DNA of 64,000 nucleotides from Burkholderiales bacterium (GTDB lineage: Bacteria > Pseudomonadota > Gammaproteobacteria > Burkholderiales > Nitrosomonadaceae): contig JACKLR010000003.1 of NCBI GenBank assembly GCA_024235795.1, positions 248,001 to 312,000 of the forward strand. Reading direction: 5' to 3'. The notes under the pieces were generated by a model. That model was not told where the DNA came from. It made no database searches and worked only from the letters and a program-made list of their open reading frames with translations. Made by a program: the position numbers and the translations under genes. The first letter of the stretch is position 1, and every line of letters begins with the position of its first letter. Positions 25,664 to 34,724 of the stretch are shown here, in pieces.

Positions 25664-27274
25664 ATGATCGCAAAACATATACCCGTCAGAACCCAAAATG
25701 CCAGCCGGTTTGCCAGGCTTGTTGATTACATTACCGATAGCCAGCGCAAAACGGAGCGTGTTGGAGTTGTACGCCTCTCAAATTGTGTGTGCGAGAACAC
25801 GGACGATGCAGTCATTGAGATTTTGGCAACACAACGCATGAACATGCGCGCTACATCCGACAAGACCTATCATCTGATTATCAGCTTTCAGCCGGATGAT
25901 ACGGTCAGCGATCAAAACCTTGCTGAAATTGAAGAAAGATTATGCGATGGACTTGGATTTAAAGATCACCAGCGTATCAGTGTGGTGCACCACGACACTG
26001 ACAACATGCATGTTCATGTCGCTATTAATAAAATTCACCCCGAACGATTCACAATTCACAACCCTTACTTTGATTATGCAAAGATTGCCGGACTGTGCGA
26101 ACAACTGGAATCTGAATTCAATCTTGTGCATGACAATCATCAACGTGCCAACCGTCACATCGACATGGAAGCCAAAGCTGGCGTCGAGAGCTTGCTGGGT
26201 TGGATTCGGCGCAAATGCCTCGATGACATCAAGCGTGTTAACACTTGGCAGGATTTGCATCAGGTTCTGAAAAACAATGATCTGGAAATTAAGGAACGCG
26301 GTAACGGTCTGGTGTTTGTTTCTAACAATGGCGTAGCTGTTAAAACCAGTTCCGTTGACCGGTCTTTATCGAAACCCAATCTGATCAAACGGCTAGGTGC
26401 TTTTGAACCGGCTATAGATACACCACAAGCCAATACTCAAAGCACCCAAGCACCAAAATCAAAAACCAAACACTATCAACCGAGGCCGCTGCAAAACAAT
26501 GCCGATACTTCCAGATTGTATGAACGCTATCAGCAGCAGCAAGCCAATGCAGCTTTATTACGCAAAGAACAGTGGCTCAAACTGCGGTCACAGCGCGACC
26601 TGTTGATTGAGCGCGCAAAACAAAAAGCCAGAAGTAAGCGCAGCATTGTTAAACATGTGCAGGCTGGGCCGCTTGGCAAGAAAGCCCTGTATGCGACCGT
26701 AAGCCTGCAATTCAAAACAACACTGGAGGTCATTAAGCGTGATTACCATGATGCTTATGCGCAATTAAAAACCGACACTCGCAGAATGTCATGGCTGGAC
26801 TGGCTGACGGCTGAAGCCAAGAACGGCAATGCTGAAGCGCTTGCAGTATTGCGTGCCAGAAGTAGAAGAGATGATAGAAGTGGCGCAGTTATGGGTGATC
26901 ATATTTCAAGCGTTGAATATAATAACAACCAGTCCATAAACGATGGTATTGAGTCCGTAACTAAAGACGGTACGGTGTTTTACAGAACTGGGACAACAAC
27001 TATACGTGATGACGGCAAGCGGTTGTTTGTCACTAAGCATACTTCAGATGATTCTTTGGCGGATGTTCTGCAGGTTGCTATCAGCAAGTACGGTAATCAT
27101 CTGTCGGTTCATGGAACAGACGCATTCAAATCTGTGGTTGTGCAGGCTGCCGTACAGAGTCGCATCCGCGTCACGTTCGATGATCCCGAACTCGAACGAC
27201 ACCGCAGACAATTAATGAAACAAGTTGTATTTCAGAAACGATCTAAAACTTCAACGTACCGAAGGCGTTTGTGA
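25664..27274 (+). CDS. traI: TraI-like MOB-P relaxase
   Basis: DNA-nicking relaxase of 536 residues, closely related to RP4 TraI (RP4's is 732, so the C-terminus is shorter). Nicking Tyr is expected in LVDYITDSQRKTERVG, the Ser-containing motif follows near KTYHLIISFQ, and the metal-binding HUH motif is HHDTDNMHVHVAINKIHP. AGVESLLGWIRRKCL is also conserved. It should cut at the oriT on this island, making the element mobilizable by a compatible IncP-like conjugation system. No frameshift seen. Confidence 0.93.
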   Translation: MIAKHIPVRTQNASRFARLVDYITDSQRKTERVGVVRLSNCVCENTDDAVIEILATQRMNMRATSDKTYHLIISFQPDDTVSDQNLAEIEERLCDGLGFKDHQRISVVHHDTDNMHVHVAINKIHPERFTIHNPYFDYAKIAGLCEQLESEFNLVHDNHQRANRHIDMEAKAGVESLLGWIRRKCLDDIKRVNTWQDLHQVLKNNDLEIKERGNGLVFVSNNGVAVKTSSVDRSLSKPNLIKRLGAFEPAIDTPQANTQSTQAPKSKTKHYQPRPLQNNADTSRLYERYQQQQANAALLRKEQWLKLRSQRDLLIERAKQKARSKRSIVKHVQAGPLGKKALYATVSLQFKTTLEVIKRDYHDAYAQLKTDTRRMSWLDWLTAEAKNGNAEALAVLRARSRRDDRSGAVMGDHISSVEYNNNQSINDGIESVTKDGTVFYRTGTTTIRDDGKRLFVTKHTSDDSLADVLQVAISKYGNHLSVHGTDAFKSVVVQAAVQSRIRVTFDDPELERHRRQLMKQVVFQKRSKTSTYRRRL

Positions 27275-27308
27275 TGAACAGACACAGTCCGGGTTTTATT
27301 GGGTTTTA

Positions 27309-27683
27309 TCATTTTTGAATTTTTTGTATCATTTTTTTGTTAGCCGCATCCCATTGCCTGACCTGAAACGCCTGAAGATCATTGAGTACAGCATGTATTC
27401 GCTGATATCCATCAGGCAGATCAGCGAATTTATATTTTGAAGACGGCAGTAATGCCGCTAATTCCTCGTCACTTTCCTCGTTAACTTCCAGAAGAAGCGG
27501 CAACGGTGTTTCCAGTGCATCGGCAATAGATTCCATAATCCTGAGAGACGGATTACCTCTGTCCAGGGTAAGGTCTTGCATGAAAGATAAAGAAATACCC
27601 GATTTCTCGGCCAGTTGTTTTTTTGTCATTCCCTTTTCATCGAGAATGCGCAAAATATTTGTCAGTAGAATCTGATTGTACAC
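27309..27683 (-). CDS. trbA: TrbA-like repressor (XRE HTH with KorA-type C-terminus)
   Basis: A 124-residue regulator with an XRE helix-turn-helix (~10-63, MTKKQLAEKSGISLSFMQDLT) and a C-terminal segment LPDGYQRIHAVLNDLQAFQVRQW. That segment matches the shared dimerisation tail of IncP KorA/TrbA (LPEGYARVTAVLPEHQAYIVRKW in KorA). This combination is the TrbA layout, which represses transfer and mating genes on IncP plasmids. It is divergent from korB; a KorB-type operator and a TTTACGTAAA palindrome lie between them. Confidence 0.75.
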   Translation of the reverse strand: MYNQILLTNILRILDEKGMTKKQLAEKSGISLSFMQDLTLDRGNPSLRIMESIADALETPLPLLLEVNEESDEELAALLPSSKYKFADLPDGYQRIHAVLNDLQAFQVRQWDAANKKMIQKIQK

Positions 27684-27718
27684 AGATGCAGATGCTCCAA
27701 AGTGGTTGTGTTAGTATG

Positions 27719-27731
27719 TTTAGCCGCTAAT
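27719..27731. promoter_or_regulatory. KorB-type operator in trbA-korB divergent promoter region
   Basis: TTTAGCCGCTAAT matches the KorB operator TTTAGCSGCTAAA at 12 of 13 bases. Its place between the divergent repressor gene and korB suggests autoregulation. Confidence 0.75.
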
Positions 27732-27746
27732 TGACTGCCCTGAACG

Positions 27747-27756
27747 TTTACGTAAA
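27747..27756. promoter_or_regulatory. Palindrome TTTACGTAAA, candidate repressor operator
   Basis: A perfect 10-bp palindrome 16 bp from the KorB-type operator in the same intergenic region. It may be the binding site of the TrbA-like repressor; this is inference from position only. Confidence 0.35.
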
Positions 27757-27861
27757 TGATACAATTCAATCTTACATTATTACTGATATGTCCATTGCTT
27801 GATCAATAGATTTAGCCACACCATAAATCCCAGAACTAGATTTTATAATCATAAGGACAAA

Positions 27862-28740
27862 ATGTCTGATTCATCACACGCCGCAAAACCATCGGAATTA
27901 CCCATTAACCTCATCGATGAAGACACGGAGCAGCCCAGAACCATTTTTGATGAAAAAACCCTCAATGAACTTGCAGCTACCATCAAGCTTCGCGGCGTAA
28001 AAACGCCGATATCGGTACGTCCCAATCCCGCCAAGAAAGGACGCTACCTTATCAATCACGGTGCAAGACGTTACCGTGCATCGAAGATTGCAGGCAAAAA
28101 AACCATACCGGCTTTTATTGATTCTGACTATACCCATGCAGATCAGGTGATTGAAAATATTCAGCGTGACAACCTGACATCTCGTGAAATTGCGGATTTT
28201 ATTGGGCGCGAACTTGCCGGTGGAAAATCATATGGAGAAATCTCAACACAAATTGGCAAATCCAAATCGTATATTTCCCAGCATGTCACGTTACTGGATT
28301 TGCCACCGCTGATTTCAGATCTGGTTAATAACGGCAGAATTAAAGACATTACCGTCATCAACGAACTCGTCAAGGTTTACCGAAAACATCCCGAGGAAAT
28401 AGCCTTGTGGTTAAAAAACGAAGATCAGGAGATTACACGCAGCACAATCAAGCTGATCCGTGAATGCCTGATCAGCATCGAACACGACAAAAAAATCAGG
28501 CCGGATGAATCCGAGAAAACAACCGACGGCATCCTTGTTTCCAGAGCCGATGTAAACACTGATCCTGGGAAAGAGACACTGCTTGGAAAAACCGATTCGC
28601 TGGAAATCCTGTTTAATCAGTTTTATCGGCACTTCCGCAAACAAAAAGGAATTGACGGGATTTTAAACCAGCTGACATCAACAGAAAAAAAACAGCTCGG
28701 CACGCTGCTCAACAAAATACTTCGCCTGGTAAATCATTGA
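27862..28740 (+). CDS. korB: KorB-like ParB-family repressor/partition protein
   Basis: A 292-residue ParB-family protein closest in visible sequence to IncP KorB, a clamp-forming repressor and partition protein. Matching stretches include LIDEDTEQPRT, RGVKTPISVRPNP, RYLINHGARRYRASK, ADQVIENIQRDNLTSREIADFIGREL and the HTH SYISQHVTLLDLP (KorB operator-binding helix-turn-helix region). ATG 27862 follows AAGGA. Two predicted operators lie nearby. The C-terminal dimer domain is shorter and diverged. No ParA-like partner is present on the island. Confidence 0.88.
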   Translation: MSDSSHAAKPSELPINLIDEDTEQPRTIFDEKTLNELAATIKLRGVKTPISVRPNPAKKGRYLINHGARRYRASKIAGKKTIPAFIDSDYTHADQVIENIQRDNLTSREIADFIGRELAGGKSYGEISTQIGKSKSYISQHVTLLDLPPLISDLVNNGRIKDITVINELVKVYRKHPEEIALWLKNEDQEITRSTIKLIRECLISIEHDKKIRPDESEKTTDGILVSRADVNTDPGKETLLGKTDSLEILFNQFYRHFRKQKGIDGILNQLTSTEKKQLGTLLNKILRLVNH

Positions 28741-28754
28741 ACCGGATCTCTGGC

Positions 28755-29102
28755 ATGAAACAAAGACTGCTTGTAATGAATGGACAAAAACTCGTACAGA
28801 ATGAAATGGATGGAACCTGGAAAACAATCAAGGTAACCAAGGCTCCTGACTTAAAGGCGGGTATCTACAACATCTATCTGGCGAAAGAAGCTGAAACAAT
28901 AAACCACAGCTATGAAGGGTTGATTGTTCATATCGACAAAGATTTCTTTTACCAAAAATCCGGAAAGGATTTTATCAAGCATCCATCCAAATATTTTTTA
29001 AAACTACCGGAGGTTGGTAAAAATATTACTGTACAGTATGATAATGAAACTACTCAGACTAACGAAACTATTCCAACTAAAACCAGAAAGCTTTCTCATT
29101 AA
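28755..29102 (+). CDS. kfrB: KfrB-like protein
   Basis: A 115-residue protein with a KfrB-type domain: GIYNIYLAKEAETINHSYEG then LIVHIDKDFFYQKSGKDFIKHPS. Such domains occur in IncP KfrB and in relaxase-associated proteins; the function is poorly defined and a link to partition or transfer is inferred. It follows korB by 14 bp (an overlapping TTG start at 28737 is possible), so it is probably in the korB transcript. The symbol is by resemblance. Confidence 0.65.
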   Translation: MKQRLLVMNGQKLVQNEMDGTWKTIKVTKAPDLKAGIYNIYLAKEAETINHSYEGLIVHIDKDFFYQKSGKDFIKHPSKYFLKLPEVGKNITVQYDNETTQTNETIPTKTRKLSH

Positions 29103-29231
29103 AGCGTGAGCCTGGCTAAAACTTACTCAGAAATTGGTTCAACAAAGCCACCTTTCATAGCGATCAATTCAGTCTGGCGTTACAATACCTGCTCTATATC
29201 AATAAGATAACCAAGGAACAGGAGAGAAGCT

Positions 29232-29534
29232 GTGCCAACACCGGATTGGAGAGAAGAAAAAGCAAAAATTGTCATTCAGTCAGTCTGCAGAGTACTGGCA
29301 TTGCCGAACATACCGCAACCAGTACGCGATGAACTGGGCCATCAAGCGTTGTGGAACGCCTTGAAACTGTTTACTAACGCAATTGAACGGCTTGGCAGCA
29401 ATGAAACAAAATGGTCTCCGGCGCTTGTACAGCTTTTTATGAACAAACCGGGTCAATGCGACCAGTGGCTGGAGTTGATGGCCGAACCAGAGTTCACTGC
29501 TACGGACTACTGGAAGCGTGACGATGGGAAATAA
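29232..29534 (+). CDS. Hypothetical protein (100 aa)
   Basis: A GTG-start ORF with a good GGAGAG ribosome-binding site. The product is helical and soluble with no TM segment; a Trp-rich C-terminus (QWLELMAEPEFTATDYWKRDDGK). Not recognised. It lies between the korB/kfrB unit and the split ATPase gene; a stretch of about 140 bp follows without other genes. Confidence 0.55.
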   Translation: MPTPDWREEKAKIVIQSVCRVLALPNIPQPVRDELGHQALWNALKLFTNAIERLGSNETKWSPALVQLFMNKPGQCDQWLELMAEPEFTATDYWKRDDGK

Positions 29535-30403
29535 ATCTTTTTTATTATTCGTCATGTTAATCAGCCTGAGGTTACAGCTTAGTTTTGGGAAGTGATATTT
29601 TGTGCTTTTAAAATAGTCAATTGGACGCTAATATAGCGGGCAATTAGACGAATAGTTGCTAAGCATCCGGACGCTATGGTTGAACCTTTACTTCCCAGAT
29701 ATATTGCCCCTCTGTTGCAAGAAGCGCTGACAGATACTCCAGTCGTATGCCTGCTCGGGCCTCGACAGGTCGGCAAAACCACCTTAGCTCAAGAATACTG
29801 CCCAAAATACACATACATCAATTTTGATGACAGCACTTTGCTTAATACTGCAAAGCAAGATCCAACGGGGTTCATTCAGGGTTTACCGGAACAGGTTATT
29901 TTGGATGAGGTGCAAAGGACTCCTGAATTATTACCGGCGATCAAAACCAGAATAGACCAACAGAGGCGAAGCCGAAAAGAGCAAGCAGGAAGTTTTTTAT
30001 TGACGGGTTCTGCTAATCTGTTGCTATTGCCCGGTGTACAGGAATCACTGGCTGGAAGAGTTGAGATACTGAATTTGTATCCGCTGACTGAACAGGAAAA
30101 ACAGCGCAGTGAAAGTTCCCTGCTTGAATTGCTGATCAGTGGCAGTATTACTCCACAGATTATCGGTGAACAAAGTGTCATTGATGGTGTGGCGGAAGTC
30201 ATATGTCAGGGAGGGTACCCGGAGCCAAATACTCGGTCTGCTGCCAGGGCAAGACAATGGCATAGACAATACCTCAATGCCATTATTCAGCGAGATGTAA
30301 AGGATATCGCCGCTATTGTCAAATTTCACCCTAATGGAGCCACCCGTTTTCGGTCTAATGGAGCCACTTTAAAACGCAAATTTTCGGGTTCAGACAGGGT
30401 GTA

Positions 30404-31174
30404 TTATTTTCCTTTTTTGGGTTCTTTATCAAGTTGTTCGTCAATAGGTTTTGGTGAACGATAACTTTTACCATCCAGGACGACGCGGTAAGCGCCGTGT
30501 CTGAGTCTATCCAGGGTTGCCGCGCCTAGCAGTTGATTGGGGAAGGCATCCCCCCATTCGCCAAAGTCCAGATTACTGGTAATCACTGTGGCCGTGCGTT
30601 CATACCGTTCAGCCACCAGATCGTGGAAGTCCTCGTCATGGGGTGGTCGCAGTGGTTTAAGGCCGAAATCATCAATAATAAGCAGCGGTATTTTCGCCAG
30701 ATTCTGGAACTTGCGGTCATATGTATCGGTAGCACGAGCGGCGTGCAAAGAACTGAGCAGTTGTGACTGCGAGGTAAACAGGACGTCATGTCCCTGGCGT
30801 ACTGCGGCATGGCCAATGGCCTGTGCGATGTGACTTTTTCCGGTGCCGCAGGGTCCGGCGATGAGCACGGCAACCTTTTCTTCGATAAAACGTCCGGTGA
30901 CCAGTTCGTGGATTAATGCCGAGTTGATGTTTGGATTGAAGTTGAAGTCGAACTGATCGAGTGTTTTCTGGGTGCGGAAAGCCGCACGCCGTAAACGGGA
31001 AGCAAAACGTTTCTGCTCTCTTCGCGCCACTTCATCGGCGATCAACAAGGCAAGAAATTCAGGATATGGTAGCTTTTTATCGATTGCCTGTTTATTGCGG
31101 GATTCCAGCGAGTCGAGAATACCGGAGAGTCTGAGCTGTTTGAGCATCGGTGTCAGTTCGGGGATTGGATTCAT
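30404..31174 (-). CDS. istB: IS21-family helper ATPase IstB
   Basis: A 256-residue AAA+ ATPase that activates the IstA transposase and selects targets. Walker A is AGPCGTGKSHIAQA and Walker B LLIIDDFGL, with the sensor region TVITSNLDFGEW. The C-terminal arm ends in basic residues. It lies 20 bp after istA, the expected operon order. Intact. Confidence 0.93.
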   Translation of the reverse strand: MNPIPELTPMLKQLRLSGILDSLESRNKQAIDKKLPYPEFLALLIADEVARREQKRFASRLRRAAFRTQKTLDQFDFNFNPNINSALIHELVTGRFIEEKVAVLIAGPCGTGKSHIAQAIGHAAVRQGHDVLFTSQSQLLSSLHAARATDTYDRKFQNLAKIPLLIIDDFGLKPLRPPHDEDFHDLVAERYERTATVITSNLDFGEWGDAFPNQLLGAATLDRLRHGAYRVVLDGKSYRSPKPIDEQLDKEPKKGK

Positions 31175-31193
31175 GGTTTTCTCCTTTTATTGG

Positions 31194-32738
31194 TTAATGT
31201 TTTAGTAAGGTTTGTATGTTCCGGCAGAAGCGGCCCTGGCCGGTATAGCTGTCGGCCAGATTGTCAAAGGCCAGCTGTGGCGAGGGGTGTTGATCGAGGC
31301 CTTTTTCAAGAATAGTCTTGACGGTGCGATAGCGCGGGTTGTGGTAATCCAACGCCCTTTGACAGGCAGCTTCAAGCCGGATGTTGCCGTACTTGTTTTT
31401 CAACCGGATCAGTCCCTGGGCTGCGCGCAGATTATCCAGCACCCGGTCGGCGAATAGTTGTCTGACCAGTTGATGGCAGTGTTTACCGATTGCCTCCGAT
31501 TGTTTCAGACACCACTGAGGATCGCGCATTTTCCAGGCAATGGCTTCCGGCGGCAGATGGTCATCTGAAGTGGAACGTGCACCAGGGCGCGATTGCCGGG
31601 GATGTACAGCTACCAGTTCATGATCACGAAAAACCCGGATGGTCGCAGAACTGGCTTTTAACCAGAGCGACTGACCGATCAGTCTGAATGGCGCCGAGTA
31701 CAGGCATTTCTCAAACTGCACATGACTATCCCGATGCACCTTGACCTTGTGCCAGCTGGCCAGTTCAGGCGGATTGGTCGGTAAAGGAGTCAACAGCGGT
31801 TGTTCCAGGCTGAAGCGTAACAAGGGTTTTTCATGGGTGGAACCATGAATACGGTTACCCGCTACATGGAATATCCAGTCATGCAATTGCCGGTTGGCAT
31901 CCTGTAGATTCCGGAATTCGCGCAACGGTGTAAAACTGCGCTTGAGATACTTGATGCCCGATTCCACACGCCCTTTTTTCTGCGGCTGTCGAGGTGGACA
32001 GGCATCGATTTTAAAACCATAACCCTCGGCACATTGCGCATATGCTCTTTGCACTTGAGGGTCATAGATGCAGGCACGGGTAATTGCACATTTGGCGTTA
32101 TCAATAATGATCCGTCCAGGAACGCCATTGAACCATTCGAAGGCATGGCGGTGACAATTCAGCCAGGTGTCAATCTTCTGGTTCAGGACAAGCTCGGCAT
32201 ACTGATGGCGACTCCAGCACAGTGTCATCAGAAAGAACCAGGTTTTAAGTTCTTCGCCCGTTCGGGTATCAACCAGTCTTGGGCCTGTACCGAAGTCAAC
32301 CTGCGCCGCTTCGGCAGGTTCAAACTCCAGATGCATGGTGGCATTGGGCTGTGTTGGCTTTAATGAGCGAACAAACCGATAAACAGAAGCGTAACTGCCG
32401 TCGAACCGATGGTTGCGCACCAGGGTCTGGTAGATAGTCTTGGCCTGCACACCGTTGGCAACCCACTGCGCGACAGTATCACGGTAGGGTTCAACGCAGG
32501 AACCTGTCGTTGCAGAGGATTGCTGTGCCGGTTGATTCAAGTACTGTGCAAGCATTTCATCATCCGGCAGATGACGGTCTGTATCCAGCCAGCCTTGTTG
32601 CAAGGCAATTTGCCGCAGCGCCTTGGCTTTGGGCCGACCTATCAGCCCAGCTCTGGCCAATGCCCGGTCGGAATCTCCGAGACGCATGCGGACTATGATT
32701 TGACGATATTCAAACATTTCGAATCTCCTGTTGCTCAT
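31194..32738 (-). CDS. istA: IS21-family transposase IstA
   Basis: A 514-residue DDE transposase. N-terminal HTH region (FEYRQIIVRMRLGDSDRALARAGLIG), rve core with Asp in EAAQVDFGTGPR, Asp in RIIIDNAKCAI and Glu in KKGRVESGIKYLK, and a C-terminal beta-barrel domain (SHVQFEKCLYSAPFRLIGQ). ATG 32738 follows AGAGGATAA. The frame is intact. Confidence 0.93.
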   Translation of the reverse strand: MSNRRFEMFEYRQIIVRMRLGDSDRALARAGLIGRPKAKALRQIALQQGWLDTDRHLPDDEMLAQYLNQPAQQSSATTGSCVEPYRDTVAQWVANGVQAKTIYQTLVRNHRFDGSYASVYRFVRSLKPTQPNATMHLEFEPAEAAQVDFGTGPRLVDTRTGEELKTWFFLMTLCWSRHQYAELVLNQKIDTWLNCHRHAFEWFNGVPGRIIIDNAKCAITRACIYDPQVQRAYAQCAEGYGFKIDACPPRQPQKKGRVESGIKYLKRSFTPLREFRNLQDANRQLHDWIFHVAGNRIHGSTHEKPLLRFSLEQPLLTPLPTNPPELASWHKVKVHRDSHVQFEKCLYSAPFRLIGQSLWLKASSATIRVFRDHELVAVHPRQSRPGARSTSDDHLPPEAIAWKMRDPQWCLKQSEAIGKHCHQLVRQLFADRVLDNLRAAQGLIRLKNKYGNIRLEAACQRALDYHNPRYRTVKTILEKGLDQHPSPQLAFDNLADSYTGQGRFCRNIQTLLKH

Positions 32739-33688
32739 GGTTATCCTCTGATAAAAAATCAACAGAATAACCAGCAGTGACAAAAAATCCGAACCCGAAA
32801 TCCGGTGAATGCAGCCTAATCAAATGGCTCCATTATGGTGAAAATTAAGTGGCTCTATTACAGTGAAATTTCACTGGTTCCATTATGGTGAAATTGGACT
32901 GGCTCTATAGGGGTGAAAACTGACAGCTATTCGGGATGAAGATGAAATGCGTGCGCTTATGGAGATATTGGCCTATCGAACAGGTACGCTAATGAATGTT
33001 AGTAGCATGGCCAACGCGCTGAAAATGCGCCGGGAGACGACAGAAAAATACCTGACCATCCTGGAACGCCTGTTTTTAGTTCGCCGACTCCCTGCCTGGC
33101 ATCGAAACCAATCCAAGCGATTGGTTAAAGCGCCCAAAGTACATGTTATTGATTCTGGTCTGGCCACCACTCTATGCGGGCTAAGCGCGGATAGTTGGAA
33201 TGATCACAACAGCAATTTTGGTTCTGTATTGGAAAGCTTTGTCGTACAACAGCTTATTTGCCAGGCAAGCTGGCTGGGCGATGATTTTAAGTTCAGCCAT
33301 TACCGAGATAAGGATCAGGTGGAAGTTGATCTGATAATTGAGCGCGGTAAGCACCTTTGGGGGGTAGAGGTAAAAAAAGCCGCTAGTATTCAAGTAAAAG
33401 ATAGCGCTGGCCTGGCTCGTTTAGCGGATCAGGCAGGCAAAAATTTTCAAGGTGGTATCTTGCTCTACTGTGGTAATAACACCTTGCCGATGAAGCAGGA
33501 AAACTGCTATGCCGTTCCCATAAGTGCGCTATGGCAATGAATTTAGATGGTAGAGTGTCAGTCGGCATGTAAAACTTACCAATATTTGCACTAAATGGGC
33601 GTAATATTTTTTACAGATAGTAAATTAAGCGGCTGTTCTAAGATGGATTTAAATAATTGCCATTATATCGATTACTGGAAAAAGTTAG

Positions 33689-34264
33689 ACGCCGATTGAC
33701 ACCGATGGTGACAGTAACCTGTTCGAATACAATCTGCGCTTTGCCGGACAGTATTTCGATACCGAAACGGGCCTTCATTATAATTACTACAGAGATTATG
33801 AACCCGCTACCGGGCGGTATCTGTCGTCTGATCCGATTGGACTTGTGGGTGGGTTGAATACTTATGGGTATGTTGAAAACAATCCACTTTGGTGGACAGA
33901 TTTGTATGGGCTTACTATAGACCAAATTCGAGATATGCTCGATTTCGCAAAATTATCTCAGACTGATCTAGATGTACCCAACTCAATTAATATAGCTTAT
34001 TGGTTTAACTGTAGAGGTTGCGGAATAACAAATCCATTAACAAAAAATATTACTATAAGCAGTTATTATTTTTCAGAACTTGATTGTAGAGATCTTAAGG
34101 GATTGTTAGAACTTATCATACACGAGTCAATTCATAGAACACGACCAAGATCAGATATGCTTCTGAGGCCGTTTAATCATCCGGATATCTATGCCGAGGC
34201 CGCTATACGCGTGAACGAACAAAGCATACTTAATTTTCTCAAAGAAAGGTGCGAGTGCAGATAA
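33689..34264 (+). pseudogene. Rhs C-terminal fragment with HESIH tip domain
   Basis: The frame opens at 33689 directly after a stop with no start codon of its own type and encodes the Rhs core end: GDSNLFEYNLRFAGQYFDTE, YNYYRDYEPATGRYLSSDPIGL and the core-terminal DPIGL/LYGL boundary. A ~115-residue tip domain follows, with zincin-like LIIHESIHRTR and a downstream Glu (YAEAA). The large N-terminal shell is missing, so it is a remnant; orphan tips can act as recombination donors. A GTG at 33845 could permit a short product. Confidence 0.75.
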
Positions 34265-34724
34265 TGATTGATCTGAAATTAGCCAATATACCCACAACTC
34301 TACGGTCATGCGTGTTTCTTTTTATAGCAATTATGCTATCAAGCTGTACAGTACCGTTAACTTGTAGTCTCTATAACAATACAAGCATGTCGTTACATAT
34401 ACTTCAAAGAGATAAGTTTGGCCTTGAAAAAAACTTTGATATATTGCCGTATAAATGGATCGAGCTTAATGATTGGGAATATTTTGTGTATGAAGTATGG
34501 AATGATCATGCTAAATGGAAATATACCCCCCGATGGCAGTATATATTCCGAGTAATGACTATATTGAAACTTCTGGATTCGGGCCATTTTTAAAGAGAAC
34601 GGTTCGTGCTCAACTTAACGCAGATGGAAAAATCTATTTGATTGGGATTAGGCAGGATGTTCCTAGTACTGCATTTATGGATCAACCGGAGGGTTATCCG
34701 ATTCTTCCGAACATGAACAAGTAG
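34264..34724 (+). pseudogene. Frameshifted lipoprotein downstream of the Rhs tip (possible immunity gene)
   Basis: The 5' frame begins MIDLKLANIPTTLRSC with signal peptide and lipobox LSSC, reads to WNDHAKWKYTP, then fails to continue sensibly and stops at 34593. In another frame, from the six-C run at 34526-34531, it continues PMAVYIPSNDYIETSGFGPF...YLIGIRQDVPST to the stop at 34724. One extra C would join both. Position directly after an Rhs tip suggests an immunity lipoprotein, but this is inference. Sequencing error or phase variation is possible. Confidence 0.6.

Larger units (their letters stand above)
30317..32925 (-). mobile_element. IS21-family insertion sequence (2609 bp)
   Basis: Ends TGTCAAATTTCACCC at 30317 and, as reverse complement, TGTCAGTTTTCACCC at 32925, with several subterminal repeats of GGAGCCA/TGGCTCC and GGTGAAA type, as in IS21 elements. 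It is flanked by 5-bp duplications GCTAT (30312-30316, 32926-32930). It carries istA and istB, both intact. Confidence 0.93.
29676..33540 (+). pseudogene. AAA ATPase with DUF4143 domain, split by IS21-family element
   Basis: The 5' exon-like part (29676-30316) has Walker A GPRQVGKTTLAQE and Walker B QVILDEVQR with the sensor motif LLTGSANL. The 3' part (32931-33540) has the DUF4143 domain with the restriction-endonuclease-like motif DQVEVDLIIERG...WGVEVKKAA. Removing the IS and one GCTAT rejoins DIAAI-RDEDEMRALM in frame and gives 416 codons. Such archaeal/bacterial ATPases are of unknown role (sometimes toxin-antitoxin- or defence-like). Inactive as it stands. Confidence 0.88.
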
